Assembly: GCA_036506175.1 (NCBI GenBank) | Contig: DASXSE010000075.1 | Span: 1-13,784, forward strand | DNA length: 13,784 bases | Direction of reading: 5' to 3' | Origin: JAIBJP01 sp036506175 | GTDB taxonomy: Bacteria; Actinomycetota; Thermoleophilia; Gaiellales; Gaiellaceae | In this document: piece by piece, positions 1 through 5,899 of the stretch | How positions within the stretch are numbered: the stretch's first letter is position 1 | Layout of the letters: each line of letters starts with the position of its first letter | Notes under the pieces: model-generated | Told to the model about the DNA's origin: nothing | The model's input: only the letters and a program-made list of their open reading frames with translations | Database searches by the model: none | Position numbers and translations under genes: made by a program

Positions 1-1
1 G

Positions 2-235
2 TCCCTGGGCATCTTCCAGTTCCTCTGGACGTGGAACGACCTGCTGGTCGCGCTCTCCCTCGCGCGCGACACGCAGCCGCTGACGGTGGCGATCTTCTCG
101 CAGCTGCGCCAGTTCGGGAACAACCTCGAGCTGATCGCGCCCGCAGCCTTCCTGTCGCTGATCGTGCCGCTGGCCGTCTTCTTCGCCTTCCAGCGCTACT
201 TCGTGCAGGGCCTGCTGGCCGGCTCCGTCAAATAA
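2..235 (+). CDS. Carbohydrate ABC transporter permease, C-terminal part (5' end outside window)
   Basis: This is the last 77 codons of an inner-membrane permease of a sugar-type ABC importer (MalG/binding-protein-dependent family). The frame is open from the left edge and ends at TAA 233-235. The segment FLWTWNDLLVAL at about residues 7-18 of the fragment, followed by a hydrophobic helix (APAAFLSLIVPLAVFFAF) and the ending QRYFVQGLLAGSVK, is the standard C-terminus of MalG-like permeases, where the last helix is followed by a short tail ending in G-x-V-K. The EAA loop that contacts the ATPase lies upstream, outside the window. The rest of the transporter operon is therefore to the left. The substrate cannot be told from this fragment. 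The next gene starts 2 bases after the stop and may be cotranscribed. Confidence 0.9.
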   Translation, partial: SLGIFQFLWTWNDLLVALSLARDTQPLTVAIFSQLRQFGNNLELIAPAAFLSLIVPLAVFFAFQRYFVQGLLAGSVK

Positions 236-237
236 CA

Positions 238-1341
238 ATGTCGAAACGGGTCGCAATCGTCGGCGGCGGGCTCGCCGGATTCGTGGCGTATGCAACCCTC
301 CGCCATGGGGGGCTCGCGTCGTCCGAAATCGCCGTGTTCGGAACGGACGCGGATCCAGCGGCCCAGTGGCGCACACGGGCGGCGGCGATCCGCCAACGCC
401 GGATGCGCTCGGAGAGCGACGGCCACTGCGGTGCGACCTCCTTCCCGGGCTTGGCCCTTCGGACGGCGCTCAAGCAACGGGATCTGTGGCCGCTGGTCCT
501 CAGCGTCTGCGATCGCTACCACCCGACGGTCGAAGAGTTCCTCGAGCACGTTGGGGAGTTGCGCGAGGCGAGCGGGTGGGAGGAGAGCTTCCGCCGCGCA
601 CGGATCCGACGGGTGCGAGTGGTCGGGGGCGGCTTCGAGCTCGACGAGGAAGGGCCTTTTCAGCACGTCCTGCTCGCGCCTGGGCATCCGGGGTTGGCCT
701 TCCCGGCCGAGCTCGAGCGCGACCCACGCGCCGTACACGCCTATGAACCACACGACTTTGCGGACACGGTCGAGGTCGTCGGGGCCGGAATGGCCGCCGC
801 GACCGAATGGCTGAACGCTCTCGAGGCCGGCGCGTCCGTGATCTCCGTGCGGCGGCGCGAGCCCGAGCGACGACCGCTCAACTTACCGCGCCACCTGTTC
901 ACGCGCCGCGGCCTCGCCGCGTTCCATGCCACGGGCCACGAGGAGCGCGCCGGCTTCCTGCGGCGCTGGTCGGTGCCGTCCTACCCGCAGGGCCGCGACT
1001 GGGACGAGCCGGTCGAGCGCGCGATAGAGGCGGGACGGTTCCGCGTCGCGGCCGAGGTCAACGGCGCCGAGCAGATCGTCTGTGCGACCGGCTTCAGGCG
1101 GGGATTCCAGCACGACGAGCTGCTGAAGCGGCTCGTGGAGGAGCAGGGACTCGAGACGGTCGACGGCTGGATCGTGCTCGCGCCGGACGCGACGATTCCG
1201 CAACTGACCGACGAGACGCGCACGCTGTCGATCGCCGGGGTGCCAGGCCAGTGGGCGTTTCCCGCGGCTGACACGCTCATGGGAGCGAAATACGCAGCGC
1301 GCCGCTTCCTCCGGAGGGTTCGGGCATGTCCTACACCCTGA
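238..1341 (+). CDS. FAD/NAD(P)-binding oxidoreductase, flavin monooxygenase-like
   Basis: A 367-residue cytosolic flavoprotein of unknown substrate. The N-terminus (MSKRVAIVGGGLAG) is a dinucleotide-binding Rossmann motif with GGGLAG at residues 9-14. A second glycine motif, VGAGMAAA at residues 181-188, is expected for NAD(P)H. CATGF at residues 282-286 matches the ATG motif that links FAD and NADPH domains in flavin-dependent and N-hydroxylating monooxygenases. The C-terminal part (IAGVPGQWAFPAADTLMGAKYAA) resembles the segment that closes over FAD in such proteins. The frame is open upstream to position 31, but the Rossmann strand begins directly after ATG 238, so that start was chosen. 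No strong Shine-Dalgarno is visible. The start lies 2 bases after the permease TAA, which suggests translational coupling. The 3' end overlaps the next gene by 16 bases. Whether it is a monooxygenase or another reductase is an inference. Confidence 0.82.
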   Translation: MSKRVAIVGGGLAGFVAYATLRHGGLASSEIAVFGTDADPAAQWRTRAAAIRQRRMRSESDGHCGATSFPGLALRTALKQRDLWPLVLSVCDRYHPTVEEFLEHVGELREASGWEESFRRARIRRVRVVGGGFELDEEGPFQHVLLAPGHPGLAFPAELERDPRAVHAYEPHDFADTVEVVGAGMAAATEWLNALEAGASVISVRRREPERRPLNLPRHLFTRRGLAAFHATGHEERAGFLRRWSVPSYPQGRDWDEPVERAIEAGRFRVAAEVNGAEQIVCATGFRRGFQHDELLKRLVEEQGLETVDGWIVLAPDATIPQLTDETRTLSIAGVPGQWAFPAADTLMGAKYAARRFLRRVRACPTP

Positions 1342-2507
1342 GAGGACGCCTGGAGACGAGATTGGCGGCTTCGCTGGCGCCGCTCGTCGGCGCCTGCATC
1401 GTCGCGCTCGCCCTGAAGGAATGGTGGCCGGTCGAGCTCGCCGGCGGGATGATCGCGGTCGGCCTGGCGCTGGATCTCACGCTCTACGACCGCCTGTTCC
1501 CCTACCAGCCCGGCTGGGTTGCGCTCCCGCTGGCCGGCCTCGAGCTCGGGCTCGTGATGGCGGTGGTGAGGATCGTCGGAATCGGAGCGCCGCTCACTGC
1601 CGCGCTTGTTTTCTTCGCGGCGTCGTGGCTTCTCGGCCAGGTGCTCGTGCACGCGGTGTTTCCACTCACCCGGCTGTCGTACGGGGATGACGGCGGCGAG
1701 CTCGGCGTTGCCGGCCCATCGGCGGTCGTGGCGGTCGTCGCGCTCGCTGCCGCCGCCGGCAGCGTGGCCTGGGCCACGCAGCCGCCAACGGTTCGCCTCG
1801 GGGCCGGAATCCATCAGGGCCCGCTCGTCATCGATCACTCGCAGAAGCTGATCGGCGAGCGCGGCACGGTCGTTCGCGGAGGGATCGTCGTGACGGCGAG
1901 CGACGTGACCATCTCGAACATTGCTGTCACCGGTGCCGACATCGGCATCAAGGTCGACGGCGCCGAAAACGTGAAGATCGAACACGTTCGGATCGCCGGG
2001 ACGAGCCTTGACGGCATTCAGGCCCGCCGCGCGAGCGTCGAGATTCACGATTGCCTCGTTCATTCGCCCGCGGGCGAATACTCAGCAGGGATCGACATCT
2101 CGTTCGCATTCGACCTGGCGCCGAGTCTCGTCGAGGGGTGCACGATTCTCGGCGGCCGCGAGGGCATCGTCACGCATTTCTCGAATGTGCACGTCCACGA
2201 CAACTACGTCAGCGGAACGACCCTGCGCGGCCTTGGCCTGACTGAAATGTCAATGGTCATGGCAGAGGACAACGAGATCGAGAACGCTCTCGGCGTCGGG
2301 ATTTATTGCGGTGATTACTCGGAGTGCATGCTCGAGGACAACGTCGTCGGCGGAACACGTCCCGATGTGAGCTCCGGAGACCTCACGCGGCTCGGCTTTC
2401 CGATCGTCGCCCACTCCGGTGCGAAGGTCGAGCTGCGCGACAATACGCTGTCGCGAAATTCGGGCGGAGTGAGAGCGTTCCTGGGCGCACGAATTTCTTC
2501 CGAATAA
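1326..2507 (+). CDS. Membrane-anchored right-handed parallel beta-helix protein
   Basis: A 393-residue protein with two parts. Residues about 12-150 hold roughly five hydrophobic helices (for example LAPLVGACIVALAL, LPLAGLELGLVMAVV and AVVAVVALAAAAGSVAWA). Residues about 155-390 form a beta-helix with short repeated rungs such as VTISNIAVTGADIGIKV and VKIEHVRIAG, of the NosD/pectate-lyase-like fold. A GGAGGG at 1313-1318 sits 7 bases before ATG 1326 and fixes the start. The start lies inside the 3' end of the oxidoreductase gene, so the two are probably one operon. Many such beta-helices bind or cleave polysaccharide, but no catalytic set can be assigned here and the substrate is unknown. The helices probably place the beta-helix on the outer face of the membrane; the topology is an inference. 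No signal peptide separate from the first helix is evident. Confidence 0.8.
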   Translation: MSYTLRGRLETRLAASLAPLVGACIVALALKEWWPVELAGGMIAVGLALDLTLYDRLFPYQPGWVALPLAGLELGLVMAVVRIVGIGAPLTAALVFFAASWLLGQVLVHAVFPLTRLSYGDDGGELGVAGPSAVVAVVALAAAAGSVAWATQPPTVRLGAGIHQGPLVIDHSQKLIGERGTVVRGGIVVTASDVTISNIAVTGADIGIKVDGAENVKIEHVRIAGTSLDGIQARRASVEIHDCLVHSPAGEYSAGIDISFAFDLAPSLVEGCTILGGREGIVTHFSNVHVHDNYVSGTTLRGLGLTEMSMVMAEDNEIENALGVGIYCGDYSECMLEDNVVGGTRPDVSSGDLTRLGFPIVAHSGAKVELRDNTLSRNSGGVRAFLGARISSE

Positions 2508-2523
2508 TCCGCCCGAATTCGTT

Positions 2524-2529
2524 TAGTAT
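2524..2529 (+). promoter_or_regulatory. Possible -10 element upstream of the zinc ribbon gene
   Basis: TAGTAT at 2524-2529 in the 54-base gap after the beta-helix gene resembles an actinobacterial -10 box (TAnnnT). No convincing -35 hexamer stands at 16-18 bases upstream. Transcription from here would give a leader of roughly 25 bases carrying the AGGGAGGA Shine-Dalgarno. Seen only as a motif. Confidence 0.3.
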
Positions 2530-2561
2530 CGCGTTCCCCACGAACTCTCCAGGGAGGAACA

Positions 2562-2759
2562 TTGGCTCGCAAGACCGTGCTTGTTTGTGACAATTGCGGA
2601 AAAGAAGTGAGCGAAGGAAAGGGCGCTGCCCTGCGCGTGACGTACACGGACGCGCGCCGCGGCGCCAAGGCAGCCGATCTCTGTGACGATTGTGCGGGCA
2701 AGATGCCGGGCCGCGCAGCCGCCAGGCGCGGGCGCCGTCCGAAGGCCGCGGCAGCCTAA
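2562..2759 (+). CDS. Small zinc ribbon protein, function unknown
   Basis: A 65-residue basic protein beginning MARKTVLVCDNCGKE. Two CxxC pairs (CDNC at residues 9-12 and CDDC at residues 43-46) should bind one zinc ion as a small zinc ribbon. The C-terminal tail is rich in Arg, Lys and Ala (AARRGRRPKAAAA), typical of nucleic acid contact. The start is TTG 2562; GGGAGG at 2552-2557 lies 4 bases upstream, a little close. The next possible start (GTG 2577) would remove the MARKT segment and sits too far from the Shine-Dalgarno. I cannot assign a named family. A strong hairpin pair follows the stop, so it appears to be transcribed alone or as the last gene of its unit. DNA or RNA binding is inferred only from charge and the zinc ribbon. 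Confidence 0.72.
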   Translation: MARKTVLVCDNCGKEVSEGKGAALRVTYTDARRGAKAADLCDDCAGKMPGRAAARRGRRPKAAAA

Positions 2760-2775
2760 ACAGACGCCTTCAGCG

Positions 2776-2818
2776 CGGGCGAATCGCCCGTTCGGCCCGG
2801 CGGGAGACCGCCGGGCCG
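2776..2818 (+). terminator. Tandem hairpins, likely terminator after the zinc ribbon gene
   Basis: Two inverted repeats lie back to back. The first has arms CGGGCGA/TCGCCCG (2776-2782 and 2784-2790), realistically a 5-bp stem with a 5-base loop. The second is a perfect 11-bp stem (2793-2803 with 2808-2818) closed by a GAGA tetraloop. No U-run follows, which is common for terminators in high-GC actinobacteria. It separates the zinc ribbon gene from the AddB-like gene, whose own promoter seems to start just after. Confidence 0.6.
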
Positions 2819-2823
2819 AGGCA

Positions 2824-2829
2824 TAGAAT
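2824..2829 (+). promoter_or_regulatory. -10 box for a probably leaderless addB transcript
   Basis: TAGAAT at 2824-2829 fits the TAnnnT -10 consensus and ends 6 bases before the ATG at 2836. Initiation about 7 bases downstream of the -10 would fall on the start codon itself, giving a leaderless mRNA. No Shine-Dalgarno is present before ATG 2836, which agrees with this. No clear -35 box is seen, because the region is occupied by the terminator hairpin. Confidence 0.5.
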
Positions 2830-2835
2830 GAATCG

Positions 2836-5760
2836 ATGCCGCTGGCTTTGCTCGTCGGCCCGGCGAACGCGGGCAAGGTGGCGCGTCTCCTCGATCGCTA
2901 CCTGGAAAACCTGCACCGGGAGCCCGTGCTCGTCGTGCCCAACCGTCCTGACCGGGCGCGGGTCGAGCGCGACCTGCTCGAGCGCTGCGGAGCGCTGCTC
3001 GGCGGCACGATCGGAACCTTCGACGACGTGTTCAAAGAGATCGCGCGTGGAAACGGCGCTCATCGTGACGTCGCCACGGAGGCGCAGCGCGCGCTGATCC
3101 TCCGCCGTGCGCTCACGGCCACGCCGCTCAACAGGCTCGGTGCCTCTGCCCGGTACGGGGGCTTCTCCACGGGCCTGCTCGCCGTCATCTCCGAGCTCGA
3201 AGCCGGCCTCGTCCTCCCTGAGAAGGTCGACGGCGACCTCTCCCGTCTCTACGCGGCCTACTCAGCCGAGCTCGACGCGCTGCAGCTCTGGGACCGCGAC
3301 CTCGAGCGCCGCCATGCGGTCGAGCGGATCGAGAACGAGCTCGACGCGTGGGACGGACGGCCGGTCTTCGCGTACGGGTTCGAGGATCTGACCGCGGCGC
3401 AATGGGCGCTCCTGCGCGCGCTGGCAGGGAGGACCGACGTCACCGTCTCTCTGCCCTACGAGCCCGCCCGTCCCGCGTTCGCCTCGCTCGGGCGGACAAT
3501 GGAAGATCTGGCGCGGCTGGCGGGCGAAGGGATCGAGGAGCTCCCGCCTGCCGAGGATTTCGCCCCGTCCGCGCTCGCTCATCTCGAGCGCTATCTGTTC
3601 GGTGCCACTCCGCCGGCGACCACGCCTCCACTGGAAGGAGCCGTACGCTTCCTCGAAGGCGCGGGGTCCCGCGCCGCGCTCGAGCTGGTCGGAGACGAGA
3701 TCCTGCACCTGCTGGATGGGGGAACGCCGGCCGAGCGGATCGCCGTCGTGGTTCCGGCACTCGAGCACGCGCGGGCGCCGCTCACGACCGCCTTCGCAAC
3801 GCTCGGGATTCCCTTCTCCTTCGAGGGTCGGGCTCGGCTCGCCCAGACCGCGTTCGGCCACGCGCTTCTTTCGGCCCTGCGCTTCCTTTGGCGGGAGCCG
3901 GAGCGGCGGCACCTCTTCGCGTTCCTGCGCTCGCCCTATTCGGGGCTGGCGCGGGCCCATGCCGACTACCTGGAAGGACGTCTGCGCGGGCTCGGGATCC
4001 GCACGAATGTCGAGGAGCGCACGGTCGAGCTGCGCGGCAATCCGTTGCCTGCGCTCGGGGACGTACGCGGCGCCTCCTCTCCAGTGGAGGCCGTTCGCGT
4101 CCTCGCCGCGTTCATGCTCAAGGCGGCGTACGGCCTCGAGGCGCCGCCTGCGGGCGAGACTTCGCGCCTCGATCTCCGTGCGTATGAAGAGACCGAAAAG
4201 CTGCTCACGGAGCTGGAGCGTTGGACTGAGCTCGGTGGTGCTCTTTCAGAGGATGAGACGATCGCCTCCCTCGAGGATGCCACCGTGCGGCTGGGCTCGG
4301 CCGGAGACGCCGGGCGCGTCGCGGTGCTCGATTTTCTGCGCGCGCGAACGCGCACCTACGACGTCGTCTTCATCCTCGGTCTCGAGGAAGGAACGTTCCC
4401 GCGGCGCATCTCAGAATCGCCTTTCCTCGGGGACGATCAGCGCCGTGCTCTCGACGAGACGACCGGCGCCCGCCTCGTCAGGCCTGATCCGGTCAGCCGC
4501 GCGCGCTACCTCTTCTATACGGCTTGCACGCGCCCGTCGCGCCGCCTGTATCTCGTCCGCGAGGCGGCGTCGGACGAAGGAAGCCCACGGCAGGCGAGCC
4601 CGTTCTGGGACGAGGTACGAAGCCTTTTCGCAGCGGACGACGTCCAGCGCTGGACCCGCAGGCGGCCGCTTTCGGCGCTGACCTGGCCGCTCGAACGCGC
4701 TCCCACTGAGCGAGAGCGCCTCCGCGCTCTGGCAACGCTTGCCTCCTCGGACGCCGGGGCGGCCGGCGCACTGGCAACGGCCAACGGCTGGACGCGGCGG
4801 CTCGACCGCGCGACGTCGGCCTTCAACAGGCCGACGAAGCTGGTCAACCCCGCCGTACTGGGGGAGCTCCGCTCGCGCGCCTCGTTCGGCGCCACGGAGT
4901 TGGAGGCGTTTGCGACCTGCTCCTCGATCTGGTTCCTCGAACGGCTCATCGCGCCACGGTCGATCGACGCCGAAGTGGACGCGAAGCTCCGTGGATCCCT
5001 TGCTCACACGGCCTTGCACAAGTTCTTCGCAGGATTGCCCAAGGAGGTCGGGACCGAGCGTGTCGAAGCGGAGAAGCTCGACGAGTCGCTGCGCTTTCTG
5101 AACCGCTGCCTCGACGAGGCCCTGGCGGGCATCCGCCAGGAGCTCTCGGAGCTGGAGCGACGCGAGCTCGCCGGGGGTCTGCGCCGAGACCTCGAGAACT
5201 TCGTCCGTGCGGAGGCCGAAGCGGACCTCCCTCTCGTGCCGCGGCGCTTCGAGGTTTCTTTCGGTTCCGAGCGCTCGGCGCCCGAGCTGCAACGCGGGCT
5301 CGATCTCGGCGGTTTCACGATCACCGGAAAGATCGACCGCATCGACGTCGATCCTTTTTCGGCCCGCGGGATCGTGCAGGACTACAAGTCGGGAAAGACC
5401 GCATATTCGGCGGCAAGGATCGAGTCGGAGCTGAAGCTCCAGATCCCGCTCTACATGCTTGTGCTTCGCGACCTGATCGGAATGGAGCCGCTCGGCGGCC
5501 TTTACCGTGCGCTCGCGGGCGATCGCCAGGCCCGCGGATTGCTCCGGGCGTCGGCGAAGGACGACGTGCTCCCGGGCTTCACGCGCGCCGACTACAAGGA
5601 CGACGACGAGTTCTGGGCGCAGGTCGAAGGCGCGGTCGACAACGCGCGGCGCTTCGTCGAGCGGATCCGCGCGGGTGACGTGCGGCACGACCCGCTCGGA
5701 GACGCCGGCTGCCCGAGCTGGTGCGAGCTCTATCCCATGTGTCGGGTGAGGCGCTCATGA
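2836..5760 (+). CDS. addB: AddB-like subunit: decayed superfamily 1 helicase fused to PD-(D/E)XK Fe-S nuclease
   Basis: A 974-residue partner subunit of a RecBCD/AddAB-type break-processing enzyme. The N-terminus has a degenerate Walker A (GPANAGKV, residues 8-15, with V in place of S/T) and no DExx Walker B that I can find. Helicase-fold remnants remain at residues 509-523 (DVVFILGLEEGTFP) and 561-567 (YTACTRP). The C-terminal RecB-family nuclease has His724, Asp834 (GKIDRID) and Asp849-Tyr-Lys851 as metal and catalytic residues, then QIPLYML. Cys695 together with Cys959, Cys963 and Cys969 forms the split four-cysteine set that holds a 4Fe-4S cluster in AddB and Cas4. The spacing of the last three is C-x3-C-x5-C, one residue longer than the usual x2. 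At 974 residues it is shorter than Bacillus AddB. It is followed by the AddA-like gene. An AdnAB-type name is possible, but the inactive motor favours AddB. Confidence 0.85.
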   Translation: MPLALLVGPANAGKVARLLDRYLENLHREPVLVVPNRPDRARVERDLLERCGALLGGTIGTFDDVFKEIARGNGAHRDVATEAQRALILRRALTATPLNRLGASARYGGFSTGLLAVISELEAGLVLPEKVDGDLSRLYAAYSAELDALQLWDRDLERRHAVERIENELDAWDGRPVFAYGFEDLTAAQWALLRALAGRTDVTVSLPYEPARPAFASLGRTMEDLARLAGEGIEELPPAEDFAPSALAHLERYLFGATPPATTPPLEGAVRFLEGAGSRAALELVGDEILHLLDGGTPAERIAVVVPALEHARAPLTTAFATLGIPFSFEGRARLAQTAFGHALLSALRFLWREPERRHLFAFLRSPYSGLARAHADYLEGRLRGLGIRTNVEERTVELRGNPLPALGDVRGASSPVEAVRVLAAFMLKAAYGLEAPPAGETSRLDLRAYEETEKLLTELERWTELGGALSEDETIASLEDATVRLGSAGDAGRVAVLDFLRARTRTYDVVFILGLEEGTFPRRISESPFLGDDQRRALDETTGARLVRPDPVSRARYLFYTACTRPSRRLYLVREAASDEGSPRQASPFWDEVRSLFAADDVQRWTRRRPLSALTWPLERAPTERERLRALATLASSDAGAAGALATANGWTRRLDRATSAFNRPTKLVNPAVLGELRSRASFGATELEAFATCSSIWFLERLIAPRSIDAEVDAKLRGSLAHTALHKFFAGLPKEVGTERVEAEKLDESLRFLNRCLDEALAGIRQELSELERRELAGGLRRDLENFVRAEAEADLPLVPRRFEVSFGSERSAPELQRGLDLGGFTITGKIDRIDVDPFSARGIVQDYKSGKTAYSAARIESELKLQIPLYMLVLRDLIGMEPLGGLYRALAGDRQARGLLRASAKDDVLPGFTRADYKDDDEFWAQVEGAVDNARRFVERIRAGDVRHDPLGDAGCPSWCELYPMCRVRRS

Positions 5761-5897
5761 GCGTCGCTCGCCTCCGGCTCGCTCCCGTGGGGGAAACCAT
5801 GTTTCCCCCACGAGCCCCCTTATTGGATGCGGTGAGGGAACCTCCCGGTTCCCTCATACACCTTCCCCCCGCTCACGGGCCGGAGGCCGGCCCGTGA
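5757..5897 (+). CDS. 46-codon ORF through the palindromic insert, coupled at both ends
   Basis: ATG 5757 overlaps the addB stop as ATGA. The frame runs MSVARLRLAPVGETMFPPRA and on for 46 codons to TGA 5895-5897, which overlaps the addA start as GTGA. The product is rich in Pro and Arg and resembles no family I know. I see it as a by-product of the inserted repeat: its first codons (ATGAGCGTC) are the presumed original addA start. Its likely role, if translated, is to carry terminating addB ribosomes across the hairpins to the addA start. Functional status is unproven. Confidence 0.35.
   Translation: MSVARLRLAPVGETMFPPRAPLLDAVREPPGSLIHLPPAHGPEAGP
5758..5766 (+). repeat. Left 9-base direct repeat flanking the palindromic element
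   Basis: TGAGCGTCG at 5758-5766 recurs exactly at 5895-5903, at the two borders of the hairpin-rich segment. This looks like a target-site duplication. It lies in a 12-base palindrome, CGCTCATGAGCG (5752-5763), at the end of addB. Confidence 0.6.
5767..5894 (+). repeat. Hairpin-rich 128-base element (MITE/REP-like) inserted between addB and addA
   Basis: Three perfect stem-loops occupy most of the segment: 5786-5797/5801-5812 (12 bp, loop CAT), 5833-5842/5847-5856 (10 bp, loop TCCC) and 5871-5883/5887-5899 (13 bp, loop AGG). The first two arms are related (GTGGGGGAAACC and GTGAGGGAACC), as if one palindrome had been duplicated. Near the ends GCCTCCGGC (5770-5778) and its complement GCCGGAGGC (5879-5887) form an imperfect terminal inverted repeat. 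Exact 9-base direct repeats flank the segment. No transposase is present, so it would be a non-autonomous element. Classification as MITE-like or REP-like is an inference. Confidence 0.6.
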
Positions 5898-5899
5898 GC
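5871..5899 (+). promoter_or_regulatory. Hairpin masking the addA ribosome binding site and GTG start
   Basis: A perfect 13-bp stem (5871-5883 with 5887-5899) and a 3-base loop include the only Shine-Dalgarno, GGAGG at 5882-5886, and the GTG start at 5894-5896. Folded, it should block initiation; a ribosome arriving from upstream would open it. This favours translation of addA coupled to addB. The sequence shows the structure; the control is inferred. Confidence 0.5.

Noticed and set aside
31..237. 69-codon N-terminal extension of the oxidoreductase frame
   Set aside because: It overlaps the permease coding sequence in another frame and precedes a perfect Rossmann N-terminus at ATG 238.
981..2063. 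360-codon minus-strand frame across the oxidoreductase and beta-helix genes
   Set aside because: It spans the boundary of two supported genes and has no recognisable fold, with low-complexity Arg/Asp-rich composition.
4411..5688. 425-codon minus-strand frame opposite addB
   Set aside because: It lies opposite the conserved nuclease domain and is composed of shadow-type Arg/Glu/Leu-rich sequence without motifs.
5752..5763. CGCTCATGAGCG palindrome considered as a protein operator
   Set aside because: It lies in the addB stop region and overlaps the left direct repeat; it is better explained as the insertion target or chance than as an operator.
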